A stretch of DNA of 64,000 nt from Rhodococcus sp040643435 (lineage in GTDB: Bacteria > Actinomycetota > Actinomycetes > Mycobacteriales > Mycobacteriaceae): the NCBI RefSeq assembly GCF_040643435.1, contig NZ_JBEYUH010000010.1:1-64000 (forward strand). The letters are read 5' to 3'. A program made the position numbers and the translations under genes. The notes under the pieces are model-generated. The model did not search any database and was not told the DNA's origin. It saw only the letters and a program-made list of their open reading frames with translations. Positions within the stretch are counted from its first letter, which is position 1. Every line of letters begins with the position of its first letter. Below are positions 26,748-36,290 of this stretch, one piece after another.

Positions 26748-29574
26748 GCGGGACAGTCACAAGTCCGACCCCTGGCTCGTCGCGGCGGCAGTCGCCCTGG
26801 TGGCACTCGGCATGCTCAACATGCTCGCCACCGGCATGACATCGCTTGCGGTGCGCCATGCGATTCTCGCCCTGGTCGGCCTCGGTGCCATGTGGGCGAC
26901 GTCGCGGATGCGGATCGCTGCCATGGGCCGCTTCGGCTGGGTGCTGCTGACCGTGTCGGTCGTCCTGCTCGCGGCGGTGCCGTTGATCGGTATCGCCACG
27001 AAGGGCGCTCAGCGCTGGCTGAACCTCGGCATCTTCACCCTGCAACCCTCGGAGATCGCCAAGCTCGCTCTCGTCCTGGTACCCGCCGCGATACTCGCCG
27101 GTGGGTACACGCTCCGCAGGTTCGTTGCGGTGCTGGGTGTCGCCGCCGTGCCGATCGCGCTGGTCGCGCTGCAGCCCGACCTGTCGACGGCCCTGGTGCT
27201 CGTGGCCACCGTGATCCTCATGCTGATCCTCGCCAAGGTGCCGCTGCGGTCGCTGCTCCCGCTGTTTGCGCTGGGTGTCGCCTCACTCCCGCTGGCCGTG
27301 CTGTTCCTCCGCCCGTACCAGCTCGAGCGGATCCACGTATTCCTCTCGAACGACGCAGACCCCCAGGGATCGGGCTGGGCGGCATGGCAGGCGGACATCG
27401 CGATCGGCAGCGCGGGATGGTGGGGGCTCGGCCGCCAGCCGGATTACGGCCTGAGAGCCGAGTATCTGCCCGAATCGGAACACGACCTCGCCTTTGCCAG
27501 CCTGGTGTACGGATGGGGCCTGGTCGCCGGACTGGCCGTTGTGGTGGCGGTCGTGGTCATCGTCTGGCGGGCGGTGCGCGCAGCCCGAACGGCACGGACC
27601 CGGGAAGCAGCGCTCATCGCGGCAGGGATCGGCGGGGTGTTCGGAATCCACACCGCGGTCTCGATCGCCCAGAGCTTGTCGCTGCTGCCGCACACCGGTA
27701 TGCCGATTCCCCTGTTCAGTTACGGGGGCACGGCCTCGATCGTCGGATTCGCGTCCATCGGGTTGGTACTCGCAGTCCGCCGCGACGGCGTGACCCGGTC
27801 GCTGTGGGCCATGGAGTCACCCCGGCGCCGCCGCCCACGCGGAGTGTCGACAGGTGCAGTCACGCTGACGGCATCGCTCGTCGCGATGTCGGTGTTCGCC
27901 TGGCAACTGCAGTCCGCTCACGGCGCAGAGCTGCGCGCGACGAGCGACACGCAGATGTTGCGTTGCCTCAGGCTCCCCGCCGAACGCGGTCAGCTCCTGG
28001 ACCGCAACGGTGTGCCGGTCGCGGTCAATGTCGCCGAGTACACCGTCTCGGTGGTCACACGCATGTTCGCGGACGGCGACCCTGCGGTGCGCGACGAACT
28101 CGCCGCACTCCTCGGCATCACCCACGACAAGCTCGAGGAGGAGCTCCGCAACGGGGAGGAGGACCTGCAGGTCGTACTCGGACGCGTCGGGGCCGAGCAG
28201 GCTCGGCAGATCGTGGACGCCCGGCTGCCCTGGGTACTCGTGTACCCCACCGGCCGCCGGCAGTATCCGCAGGGGCCGGTGCTGGCATCGATCCTCGGGT
28301 ACGTCGGGGTCGCAGATCAGCAGGACATGCAGTTCTGGCCGAACCTCGCACTCGGGTCGCGAGTGGGCAAGGCAGGACTGGAGAAGCAGTACGACGCGTT
28401 GCTTCGCGGGGTCGACGGCAAGCAGTGCATGTACGTCGATCCGGCCGGGCAGCCGATCGGCACAGGGGAGCGGGTCGATCCGGTGCGGGGTCACGACCTG
28501 CGGTTGCACCTCGATCTCGGCATGCAGCAGGCCGCGACCGACGCGCTCGCCCAGGCAGTGGGCACGAGCGGGGGTGACCTGGGTGCGGCGGTAGTGATGG
28601 ATGTCCGAACCGGGGGTGTGCTGGCCCTCGCCAGCGTCCCCGGCTACGACAACAACGTCTACGGCCCACCTGTCGACCCCGTTGCGCTCGCAGCGCAGAC
28701 CGAGGGCTCGGGCCCGGGGCGGATGCTCAACCACGCCGTCCAGACGGCAGCGCCTCCCGGTTCGACGTTCAAGATCGTGACGGCTTCTGCGAATGCGGCG
28801 TCCCACATCTTGTCCCCGGATGCCGTACTCGCGGGTGGGGCCTCGTACACCTACGGTGGGCAAACGTTCGCGAACTGGCAGCCGATGGGGCCGAACGATC
28901 TGCTCGGGGCGATCCAGTGGTCGGACAATGTCTATTTCTACCAACTCGCAGATCTCGTCGGCCCCGAGCGCATTGCGACGACCGCTACCGAACTGGGCGC
29001 GGGCACGCGGTCGGGGATCGATCTACCGAGCGAGTCCGAGGGGTTCGTCGGCACACCGGAGAACGTCGGAAGTATCGGTGGAACCTGGTATCCGGGGTCG
29101 ACTCTGCTGATGGGAATAGGTCAGGGCACCGTCACTGCGACCCCGCTGCAGGTCGCACGCTGGACGGCGGGCATCGCCTCCGGGGCGATGGTGACGCCGC
29201 AGCTCGCGGCGGCGTACGGCTCGGGGGAGGGTGTGCCTGTCCCTACCGAGGAACCTCATCGGTTGTCTTTTGCGGACGAACTCGGTCCTGTGCGAGCGGG
29301 TATGCGGGCGTCCGCGGCGGCCGGTACCGCCGGCCAATTGGCAAGTCTCCCGGTGCCGGCCGGTGCGAAGACCGGTACTGCGGAGGACCCGTCGGCGCCC
29401 GGAAAGGGCCTCAATGCCTGGTTTTCCGCGGTTGTACCCTTCGACGCGCCCGAGATCGTGGTGACAGCGTTGATACGCGGGGGCGGATTCGGTTCCGCGA
29501 CAGCCGGGCCGGTGGTCCAGAGTCTCCTCGAGCGCTACCTCGCGCAAACCCCGGGCACGGAGCCGGCCCGCTGA
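26734..29574 (+). CDS. SEDS (FtsW/RodA) glycosyltransferase fused to class B penicillin-binding protein
   Basis: 946 residues from ATG 26734, overlapping the upstream gene. Residues 10-365 are a polytopic SEDS domain with the conserved loop NDADPQGSGWAAWQADIAIG (putative catalytic Asp in DPQG) and PLFSYGGTASI. After one more helix the PBP part begins at about residue 405 (RLPAERGQLLDRNGVPVAVN). The transpeptidase has S677-T-F-K, S730-D-N and K879-T-G-T. SEDS and bPBP proteins normally act as separate partners in septal or lateral peptidoglycan synthesis; here both are one chain. It has no DivIVA or FtsZ neighbours. It converges on the MreB-like gene, 20 bp away, which suggests a self-contained wall-synthesis module. 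Confidence 0.9.
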   Translation: MQADKRDSHKSDPWLVAAAVALVALGMLNMLATGMTSLAVRHAILALVGLGAMWATSRMRIAAMGRFGWVLLTVSVVLLAAVPLIGIATKGAQRWLNLGIFTLQPSEIAKLALVLVPAAILAGGYTLRRFVAVLGVAAVPIALVALQPDLSTALVLVATVILMLILAKVPLRSLLPLFALGVASLPLAVLFLRPYQLERIHVFLSNDADPQGSGWAAWQADIAIGSAGWWGLGRQPDYGLRAEYLPESEHDLAFASLVYGWGLVAGLAVVVAVVVIVWRAVRAARTARTREAALIAAGIGGVFGIHTAVSIAQSLSLLPHTGMPIPLFSYGGTASIVGFASIGLVLAVRRDGVTRSLWAMESPRRRRPRGVSTGAVTLTASLVAMSVFAWQLQSAHGAELRATSDTQMLRCLRLPAERGQLLDRNGVPVAVNVAEYTVSVVTRMFADGDPAVRDELAALLGITHDKLEEELRNGEEDLQVVLGRVGAEQARQIVDARLPWVLVYPTGRRQYPQGPVLASILGYVGVADQQDMQFWPNLALGSRVGKAGLEKQYDALLRGVDGKQCMYVDPAGQPIGTGERVDPVRGHDLRLHLDLGMQQAATDALAQAVGTSGGDLGAAVVMDVRTGGVLALASVPGYDNNVYGPPVDPVALAAQTEGSGPGRMLNHAVQTAAPPGSTFKIVTASANAASHILSPDAVLAGGASYTYGGQTFANWQPMGPNDLLGAIQWSDNVYFYQLADLVGPERIATTATELGAGTRSGIDLPSESEGFVGTPENVGSIGGTWYPGSTLLMGIGQGTVTATPLQVARWTAGIASGAMVTPQLAAAYGSGEGVPVPTEEPHRLSFADELGPVRAGMRASAAAGTAGQLASLPVPAGAKTGTAEDPSAPGKGLNAWFSAVVPFDAPEIVVTALIRGGGFGSATAGPVVQSLLERYLAQTPGTEPAR

Positions 29575-29594
29575 GATGCCGAACCCGTGGACGA

Positions 29595-30638
29595 TCAGGA
29601 GCTGTAAGCCGCGACCACCTCGGGATGGTCCATGCACGCCGTCGCACCTTCTGCGACGCAGGTGAGTGGGCGCTCGGCAGTCTTCACAGGGAGCCCGAAA
29701 GCGTCTTCGAGCAGCTGCGACAGGCCACGCAGCATCGACCCACCGCCGATGGCCAGAATGCCTTCGGTCATCACGTCACCGATAGCCCGCGGGGGCAGAT
29801 CGTCGAGGCTCTCGGAGAGGGTCTGCACGATGCTGTTCGTGGTGGGCCGCAGGGCATCCATGAGCTCCTCGATTTCGAGGGTCACCAGTCGCGCCCGGCC
29901 GGTCGAGGCGTCGCTGCCCTCCACCACGAGTGACCGTTCGTCGGCGGTCTCGGGTGCGCCCACCTTTGCTCGCTCGGCGGTGAGTTCACCGACGAGGATG
30001 CCGTGTTCCGCGCGTAGATACCGGTGTATCGCTCGCGTCAGGTCGTCTCCTGCGGTTCGGCAACTGCGGTGGGAAAGGACTCCGCCGTAACAGATGGCGG
30101 TGACTTCCGAAGTGCCACCGCCGATGTCGACGATGAGATGAGTGCGGGGTTCGAGTGGATTGAAACCGCAGCCGAGGGCACCGGCGACCGGTTCCGGTAT
30201 CAATCCCACCTTCCGGAGACCGGCCTCGTGCCCGACCTCGAGCAACGCACGACGCTCGAGGGGGGTGGCGCCTGCGGGAACTGCGATGACGCCTGCGGGC
30301 CGTAACCCGTACCGTCGGCGCGGAGCCGACTGTTTGATAACGGCTGTGAGGAACGCCCGAGCCGTTCCGAGGTCCACGATCACGCCGTCACGTATCGGAC
30401 GAACCGGCATGATCCCGCCGGGAGTGCGGTCGACGAGGTCGTTCGCCTCCTGACCGATCGCGAGCGCCCGGTGCGGATCCGAGGTCCGAACCATCATCAG
30501 CGACGGCTCGTTCAAGACTATGCCGTCTTCGGGGGTACCGACGACGGTGTTGGCTGTTCCGAGATCGATACCGAATCCACGCACGTCGGCCTCCGAGACG
30601 ATTCCAGCAAGATTTTTTCCGATGTGTGGCAGAGACAT
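29595..30638 (-). CDS. mreB: MreB-like bacterial actin
   Basis: 347 residues, the usual MreB length, with the actin-fold motifs in order: GIDLGTANTVV (phosphate 1), NEPSLM, PIRDGVIVD, VIAVPAGATPLERRA, LIPEPVAGALGCG, LIVDIGGGTSEVT (phosphate 2) and ILAIGGGSMLRG (adenosine). MreB filaments organise lateral wall synthesis with RodA and PBP2; the convergent gene is a SEDS-PBP fusion, so a dedicated elongasome-like unit is suggested. Polar-growing mycolate actinobacteria usually do without MreB, so its presence here is notable. ATG 30638 has no clear SD. Confidence 0.88.
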   Translation of the reverse strand: MSLPHIGKNLAGIVSEADVRGFGIDLGTANTVVGTPEDGIVLNEPSLMMVRTSDPHRALAIGQEANDLVDRTPGGIMPVRPIRDGVIVDLGTARAFLTAVIKQSAPRRRYGLRPAGVIAVPAGATPLERRALLEVGHEAGLRKVGLIPEPVAGALGCGFNPLEPRTHLIVDIGGGTSEVTAICYGGVLSHRSCRTAGDDLTRAIHRYLRAEHGILVGELTAERAKVGAPETADERSLVVEGSDASTGRARLVTLEIEELMDALRPTTNSIVQTLSESLDDLPPRAIGDVMTEGILAIGGGSMLRGLSQLLEDAFGLPVKTAERPLTCVAEGATACMDHPEVVAAYSS

Positions 30639-30865
30639 GGGGAAATGTGGTGTACCAAAGTTACCGCTGTCGAATTCGATTCAGCACCGTGTTTGCCGGA
30701 ATGATATTTACGATGTTCTCCGAATGCTCGGTAGACGACCGGGCCGTTACCTGCGCATCGCGGCCGGATGGCGGTACTTGGTATTTCTGGTCCCTATTCG
30801 ATTGGCCTACAACGGGAATGATGATCCGGCCATCGTCGGCTCGGGTATCGCTCTAGGCTCGAACG

Positions 30866-31669
30866 GTGGCGATTCTCGTAACGGGGGCGACCGGAAACGT
30901 CGGCAGACTGGTGGTGGACGAACTGTTGCGTGCAGGCGCCCCGGTCGTGCGCGCGCTGACGGTGAATCCCGCTCGCGCGGCATTGCCCGAGGGGGTGGAG
31001 GTTGCGAAAGGTTATGTAGGCAGGCCGGAATCCCTCGACGGCGTGTTCGACGGCATCGACACCGTATATCTTGCTCCGGTTCCTGCGGTGGCGCGGGAAG
31101 TTGCGGTACTCGCTCGGGACGCGGGCGTGCGACGGCTCGTCACCCTCACCGGCGGCCCCGGGACGGAGTGGTACGGCATCGAAGCCGACGTGGAGGCATC
31201 CGGGCTGGAATGTACCCACCTCGAACCGGGTGAGTTTATGAGCAACGCGACAATCTGGGCGGAGCAGATCCGCACGACCGGCCGTGTCGTCGGCGCCTAT
31301 CCCACCGCGGCGAACGCTCCGATCGCGCTGGAGGACATCGCTGCGGTCGCGGCTCGGGCGCTGCTCGACGAGTCGCATTCGGGGCGAACGTACGAACTCA
31401 CCGGACCGGAGTTGCTGACCCACCCGCAAATCGTGCACGAGATCGGACGTGTGCTCGGCCGCGACGTGCCGTTCGTCGAAGCGCCGCGTGAGGAGGCAGA
31501 AGAAGCGCTATCTCGCGTGATGGGGGAGTACGCCGGGTGGTATCTGGACGGCCGCGCTGCGTTCGTCGACCGGCCGCAACTGCCGACTACGGCGGTTGCG
31601 GACGTGCTCGGCAGGCCGGCGACGACCTTCGCGCAGTGGGCAGAGAAGAACGCCGGCCTGTTCCGCTGA
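30866..31669 (+). CDS. NmrA-like NAD(P)-binding reductase or redox sensor
   Basis: 267 residues from GTG 30866. N-terminal dinucleotide fold ILVTGATGNVGRLVVDELL; the canonical SDR Tyr-x-x-x-Lys is absent, as in the atypical NmrA/HSCARG and QOR2-like group. The middle has HLEPGEFMSNATIW and PIALEDIAAVAARALLD, typical of this group. Substrate unknown; quinone or ketone reduction or redox sensing are possible. It stands alone between the MreB-like gene and the GntR regulator. Confidence 0.75.
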   Translation: MAILVTGATGNVGRLVVDELLRAGAPVVRALTVNPARAALPEGVEVAKGYVGRPESLDGVFDGIDTVYLAPVPAVAREVAVLARDAGVRRLVTLTGGPGTEWYGIEADVEASGLECTHLEPGEFMSNATIWAEQIRTTGRVVGAYPTAANAPIALEDIAAVAARALLDESHSGRTYELTGPELLTHPQIVHEIGRVLGRDVPFVEAPREEAEEALSRVMGEYAGWYLDGRAAFVDRPQLPTTAVADVLGRPATTFAQWAEKNAGLFR

Positions 31670-31692
31670 CCCGAGATTTCGCGCCGTACGAA

Positions 31693-32358
31693 TCAGCCGG
31701 CGAGTTCCGCGAACAACGCCCGCGCGGTCTGGACGGCCGCATCTTCGTCACCGTCGATCACGGCAGCCACGAGCGCGGTGTGTTCGGGCTCGAATGCGAG
31801 CCCGGTGACGCGGACGTGCCGGTCGATGGTGCGGCGGATCGACGGGAGCAGCGAGTCGTAGAACTCGAGATACACCGCATTGTGGCTGGCCTCGACGATG
31901 GCCCTGTGCAATGCAACGTCGGCGTCCACCGCAGCAGCGGTGTCGGAGCCGCCGAAGAGTCGGTTGCGATCGGCGAGCAACTGCTCGAGCCGGGCGGCAT
32001 CCTCGGGAGTGCGGCGACGGGCGGCCAGAACGGCGGCGGTGACGTCGAGCGTCTGCCGCAACTCCAGTACGTCGCGCTCGTGGGCGGTGGCGAAGTACTT
32101 GCCGAGTGTGCCGCTGAGATGGGAGGTGGCGACGACATAGGTACCCGATCCCTGGCGGCGTTCGAGCAAGCCGATGTGCACGAGCGCCTGCACGGCTTCG
32201 CGGACAGTGTTACGGCCGGTGCCGGTGAACTCGCACAGTTGGGGTTCGGTGGGGATACGGTCGCCGACCTTCCAGCGTCCGCTGCAGATCTCACTGCGCA
32301 ACTGTTCGGTGACCTGCTCGATCAGGTTGGTGCGGCGAACAGGTTTTCCCAAAGTCAT
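31693..32358 (-). CDS. GntR-family (FadR/FCD) transcriptional regulator
   Basis: 221 residues. N-terminal winged helix (EQLRSEICSGRWKVGDRIPT...NTVREAVQALVHIGLLERRQ) and C-terminal all-helical FCD domain with the metal-binding pattern Asp-x4-His (DADVALHRAIVEAS) and the later HTALVAAVIDGDE. FCD regulators are usually repressors released by an organic acid. It is divergent from the CynX-type transporter gene with only 11 bp between the start codons, so it very likely controls that gene and itself. Confidence 0.85.
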   Translation of the reverse strand: MTLGKPVRRTNLIEQVTEQLRSEICSGRWKVGDRIPTEPQLCEFTGTGRNTVREAVQALVHIGLLERRQGSGTYVVATSHLSGTLGKYFATAHERDVLELRQTLDVTAAVLAARRRTPEDAARLEQLLADRNRLFGGSDTAAAVDADVALHRAIVEASHNAVYLEFYDSLLPSIRRTIDRHVRVTGLAFEPEHTALVAAVIDGDEDAAVQTARALFAELAG

Positions 32359-32369
32359 CCCATCATCCT

Positions 32370-33605
32370 ATGATTTCGATTGTGAGTCTGCTTCGTGGTC
32401 GTCTGCTGGTGTTCGGTGCGATCACGATGTCGGCGCTCGTCCTGCGACTCGCGGTCACCTCGTTCAGCCCCCTCGCTGCGCAGATCAGCGAGGAGATCGG
32501 CTTCTCCTCCACGATCGTCGGCGTGTTCGGCATGATCCCGACTGCGATGTTTGCGGCGTTCGGCCTCGCCACCCCGATGCTCGGCCGCAGATGGGGACTC
32601 GAACGCACAGCGCTGATCGCGATGCTCATGGCGGGCACAGGTATGGCCCTGCGTGCGCTGATGACCGATACGTGGTCGCTGCTGCTTCTGTCCGGTCTCG
32701 CGCTGGGCGGAATGGGCATCGGCAATGTCGTCATCCCTCCTCTGGTCAAACGCTATTTCTCCGACGGCCTGGCACTGGTCAGTTCGGTGTACATCGTGGG
32801 TGTCCAGCTGAGTACCATCGTGCCCGCTTTCGTGGCGGTACCTCTCGCCGACGCATTCGGATGGCGCGTCTCGCTGGGGGTGTGGGCGCTGGTCGCATTC
32901 GCTGCGGCACTGCCGTGGCTATGGGTCCTGTGGCGTCGTCGCTTTGCCGAGTCCGAGGATGCGCTGCCCGCCGATCGACATGCTCCCGGGAGGGTATGGC
33001 GCTCACCGGTGGGCTGGGGAATGGCCGGCATGTTCGGCATGACCTCCCTCGTCACGTACTCGATGTTCACGTGGATCCCCGACATACTCGCCGATGCGGG
33101 CGCAAGCCCGGCGTTCGGTGGCGCGATGGTCGGCTTGTTCGCCCTGTTGGGTCTGGTCTCCGCCTTCGGCGCTCCGTCGCTGTGTGCCCGGATGGAGAAC
33201 CCCTTCCCTGTGGTCCTGGCGTGCGGTGCGTGCTTCCTCGCGGCATTCGCCGGCCTGTGGATTGCACCGATGAGTGCCCCGATCCTGTGGGTCGTGCTGC
33301 TCGGACTCGGACCGAGCACCTTCCCGATGGCGCTGACCCTCATCAACCTGCGTTCCCGCACGCACGCCGGGTCCGCGGCGCTGTCCGGCTTCACTCAGGG
33401 CGTGGGCTACACCGCAGCGTGTCTCGGGCCTCTGCTGTTCGGTGTCTTCCACGACCTCACCTCGGGATGGACCGCGTCGTTCGCGCTCATGACGGTCGCT
33501 GTTGCGATCCTGATGACCGGTGCCTATCAGGCGTGCAAGCCACGCGTGGTGGAGGACAGTTGGCACGCCGGCCGTCGGGTGGCCCGGGCGAGCTCTACGG
33601 ATTAG
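32370..33605 (+). CDS. CynX/NimT-type MFS transporter
   Basis: 411 residues with twelve predicted membrane helices. The N-terminus VLRLAVTSFSPLAAQISEEIG and the loop LGGMGIGNVVIPPLVKRYF are characteristic of the cyanate/2-nitroimidazole transporter group. ATG 32370 leaves almost no leader relative to the divergent GntR gene; GTG 32382 (VSLLRGR) is an alternative, or the mRNA is leaderless. The substrate is probably a small organic anion sensed by the adjacent FCD regulator. Confidence 0.8.
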   Translation: MISIVSLLRGRLLVFGAITMSALVLRLAVTSFSPLAAQISEEIGFSSTIVGVFGMIPTAMFAAFGLATPMLGRRWGLERTALIAMLMAGTGMALRALMTDTWSLLLLSGLALGGMGIGNVVIPPLVKRYFSDGLALVSSVYIVGVQLSTIVPAFVAVPLADAFGWRVSLGVWALVAFAAALPWLWVLWRRRFAESEDALPADRHAPGRVWRSPVGWGMAGMFGMTSLVTYSMFTWIPDILADAGASPAFGGAMVGLFALLGLVSAFGAPSLCARMENPFPVVLACGACFLAAFAGLWIAPMSAPILWVVLLGLGPSTFPMALTLINLRSRTHAGSAALSGFTQGVGYTAACLGPLLFGVFHDLTSGWTASFALMTVAVAILMTGAYQACKPRVVEDSWHAGRRVARASSTD

Positions 33606-33755
33606 GCCGCCCCCGCGGTTGCGCGAACGTCTCACTGAGCGGACAGGTAGTTGGTCCGTGCCGACCGTATTGACAGGGTTCCAGTGACGCGCGTCACACA
33701 GCTGTCCAGTGATGGCGCGTCATCGACCCTGTTCCTACGACCTCAGGAGCGCTTG

Positions 33756-35108
33756 ATGGAGCAACCCGCGTCCACGTCCATCGAGGAAGCGAACACCGCC
33801 TCCGATGTGCCGGCATCCGGCGATCTCTCGCAACTGCGGAAGGTCACGCTGTCGAGCCTGCTGGGCACCACTATCGAGTATTACGACTTCCTGCTCTACA
33901 GCACGATGGCCGCACTGATCTTCGGCGATCTGTTCTTTCCGTCGTCGAACTCCGCGGTCTCGACGATCGCAGCGTTCGGAACACTCGCTGCCGGTTACGT
34001 CGCGCGACCGCTCGGCGGCCTGGTGTTCGGGCACTTCGGTGACAGTCTGGGACGCAAGTCCATGCTCGTCATCACGATGGTGATGATGGGTATCGCGAGC
34101 TTCGCGATCGGCATCCTGCCCACCTACGAGCAGATCGGCGTGTTGGCGCCCATCCTGCTCGTGACACTGCGGGTCGTGCAGGGCATCGCCGTCGGCGGCG
34201 AATGGGGCGGTGCGGCACTGATGGTCGCCGAGCACTCCGACGATCGCCGGCGCGGTTTGTGGACCGGCCTCATGCAACTCGGGTCGCCGATCGGATTCCT
34301 GCTGTCGACGGCGGCGGTCATGCTCGCGACCCTGCTGCCGGACGAGTCGTTCGAATCGTGGGGCTGGCGCATTCCCTTCATCGCGAGCGCGGCGCTCCTG
34401 GCGATCGGCCTCTACATCCGTATGAGCGTGGTCGAGAGCCCGGTCTTCGAGGAGGCTGCGGAGAAGTCGAAGGCTGCGGCGAGCGAGAAACCGCCGGTGC
34501 TGCAACTGCTCCGGAGCCCGCGTCCGCTGATCCTCGCGTGCGCGGTGGGCATCGGGCCGTTCGCCATGACCGCGCTCATCACCTCGCACATCATCTCGTA
34601 CACCACCTCGGTCGGGTACGAGTCGTCAACGGTCATGCGGATTCTCGTGCTGATGTCGGTCGTCTCGATCATCGCGATCCCGAGCTTCTCGGCGCTGTCG
34701 GACCGTGTGGGCCGCCGCGCGGTGAGCCTCACGGGCGCGGCGGTGGCCGTGCTCTTCGCCTTCCCCCTGTACGCGATGATCGACACCGGTTCGGTCGTGC
34801 TGCTGACCGTGGCCCTGCTGATGGCGCAGTCGGTGCAGGCCGCCATGTACGCGCCGCTCGCGCCGATGCTGTCGGAGATGTTCGGCACGAACGTGCGCTA
34901 CACCGGTGTCTCGTTCGGTTACCAGTTCGCCAGCCTCATCGGTGCCGGTTTCACGCCGATGATCGCCGCGAGCCTGCTGGTCGCCTCGGACGGATCGAGC
35001 CTGCCGCTGAGCATCATCCTCGCGGGTACCGCCTTCGTCACGATCATCGCGGCCTGGACCGCATCGGAAACGAGCGGAAAGAACCTCGCCGGCAGCGGGT
35101 CGGAATAG
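33756..35108 (+). CDS. MHS-family MFS transporter (metabolite:H+ symporter)
   Basis: 450 residues from ATG 33756 with SD CAGGAG. Twelve membrane helices; the family signatures are TTIEYYDFLLYSTMAALIFG at the start, RPLGGLVFGHFGDSLGRKS in loop 2-3 and RVVQGIAVGGEWGGAALM in helix 5. MHS members carry dicarboxylates, shikimate, osmolytes or aromatic acids; sequence alone does not decide. It is monocistronic, closed by the hairpin at 35124-35162. Confidence 0.9.
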   Translation: MEQPASTSIEEANTASDVPASGDLSQLRKVTLSSLLGTTIEYYDFLLYSTMAALIFGDLFFPSSNSAVSTIAAFGTLAAGYVARPLGGLVFGHFGDSLGRKSMLVITMVMMGIASFAIGILPTYEQIGVLAPILLVTLRVVQGIAVGGEWGGAALMVAEHSDDRRRGLWTGLMQLGSPIGFLLSTAAVMLATLLPDESFESWGWRIPFIASAALLAIGLYIRMSVVESPVFEEAAEKSKAAASEKPPVLQLLRSPRPLILACAVGIGPFAMTALITSHIISYTTSVGYESSTVMRILVLMSVVSIIAIPSFSALSDRVGRRAVSLTGAAVAVLFAFPLYAMIDTGSVVLLTVALLMAQSVQAAMYAPLAPMLSEMFGTNVRYTGVSFGYQFASLIGAGFTPMIAASLLVASDGSSLPLSIILAGTAFVTIIAAWTASETSGKNLAGSGSE

Positions 35109-35123
35109 AACTCGAGACGATTC

Positions 35124-35162
35124 GTGTGGGTTGGGCCCCGCTGGGCGGGGTCCAACCCACAC
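35124..35162 (+). terminator. Terminator hairpin after the MHS transporter
   Basis: Arms GTGTGGGTTGG and CCAACCCACAC pair perfectly and the interior adds GCCCC/GGGGC pairing. No T-tract, as usual for actinobacterial terminators. Confidence 0.7.
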
Positions 35163-35288
35163 AAGTCGTCCAGGCCGTGGCCGTGATCAGGACGGCCTCC
35201 GGCACCGTGCGAGACCGGCACTGCGCATGGTCGTGGAGTGCTCCGGCTGTTCTACTGGAGGCAGACGCCGAACAGAGGAGAACCTCCT

Positions 35289-36167
35289 ATGAGCGACACG
35301 AAGCCGAACACGGTCTCCCCGGAGTGGCTGTACGAGCAGCTGGGGGACGAGGATCTCGTCATCGTCGATGCCACCGTGCACCTGAGCATGCCGCCGGACG
35401 GATCGGTGCACATCGAACCCGGGTTGGCGACCTACCTGGAGGAGCACATTCCCGGCGCGGTGTACGCCGACCTGTTCACCGACTTCTCCGACCACCTGGC
35501 ACCGCAACCGTTCACGGCGGCATCGTCGGAGCGATTCGCGATCGCCGCCGGGGCGGTGGGGATCGGGGAGGGGCGACGCGTCGTGCTGTACGACCAGAAG
35601 AACGGCATCTGGGCAGCGCGACTGTGGTGGCAACTGCGGCTCGAAGGTTTCGACGACGCCGCCGTGCTCGACGGAGGGCTGCCTGCGTGGAAGCTCTCCG
35701 GATATCCGGTCTCCGACGAGCAGGTGGTGCCGCGTGGCGCGACCTTCACTCCGAACCATCGTCCGGGCCTTGTCTTCTCGACCGAGGAGATCGCAGCGTC
35801 GCTCGACGACCCGAACACACTGATCATCAACGCGCTGGACCCCGCTACCTACCGCGGGGAGAGCCCGTCCTATCCGCGGCGCGGGCACATCCCCGGCAGC
35901 ATCAACATCCCGTTCGGCGATCTCGTCGACTCCGAGACGGGTCGGTTGAAGGCGGCGGCGGAGCTGCGGGACATCTTCGAGAAGGCGGGTGCGCTGAATC
36001 CGGAGGTGAAGCCGGTGACCTACTGCGGCGGCGGTATCGCGGCTGCGGGGCTTGCCCATGCGCTCGCTGCCGCCGGCCGGTCGGATGCCGCGGTCTACGA
36101 CGGTTCACTCAATGCGTGGACCGCCGACGAATCGCTGCCGCTCGTGGAAGGCCCCGACCCTCGCTGA
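35289..36167 (+). CDS. Thiosulfate/3-mercaptopyruvate sulfurtransferase (tandem rhodanese)
   Basis: 292 residues with two rhodanese domains. The N-terminal, inactive one carries HIPGAVYADL and WWQLRLEGFDDAAVLDGG; the C-terminal one carries RRGHIPGSINIPF and the active-site loop TYCGGGIAAAG with the catalytic Cys about residue 240. ATG 35289 follows GAGGAG. It transfers sulfane sulfur to cyanide or thiol acceptors in the cytoplasm. The stop is followed at once by hairpin copy 1. Confidence 0.9.
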   Translation: MSDTKPNTVSPEWLYEQLGDEDLVIVDATVHLSMPPDGSVHIEPGLATYLEEHIPGAVYADLFTDFSDHLAPQPFTAASSERFAIAAGAVGIGEGRRVVLYDQKNGIWAARLWWQLRLEGFDDAAVLDGGLPAWKLSGYPVSDEQVVPRGATFTPNHRPGLVFSTEEIAASLDDPNTLIINALDPATYRGESPSYPRRGHIPGSINIPFGDLVDSETGRLKAAAELRDIFEKAGALNPEVKPVTYCGGGIAAAGLAHALAAAGRSDAAVYDGSLNAWTADESLPLVEGPDPR

Positions 36168-36172
36168 GTGGT

Positions 36173-36220
36173 GAACTTCGGTGTTCTCCACCTCGGTATT
36201 CGCGGTCGAGAACACCGAAG
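36173..36220 (+). terminator. 48-bp hairpin unit, copy 1
   Basis: Arms ACTTCGGTGTTCTC and GAGAACACCGAAGT pair perfectly. The unit begins 5 bp after the rhodanese stop and recurs almost unchanged at 37998, after nadR. Confidence 0.75.
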
Positions 36221-36290
36221 TCGTGTCCGGCCGTTGCCCTTATTAGAGCAAACATGATCTAATCGCTGCCACAAGCGAAAGGTGGCGACG

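Noticed and set aside
34202..36262. 686-aa plus-strand frame across the MHS transporter and rhodanese
   Set aside because: Spans two good genes in another frame and has a biased shadow composition.
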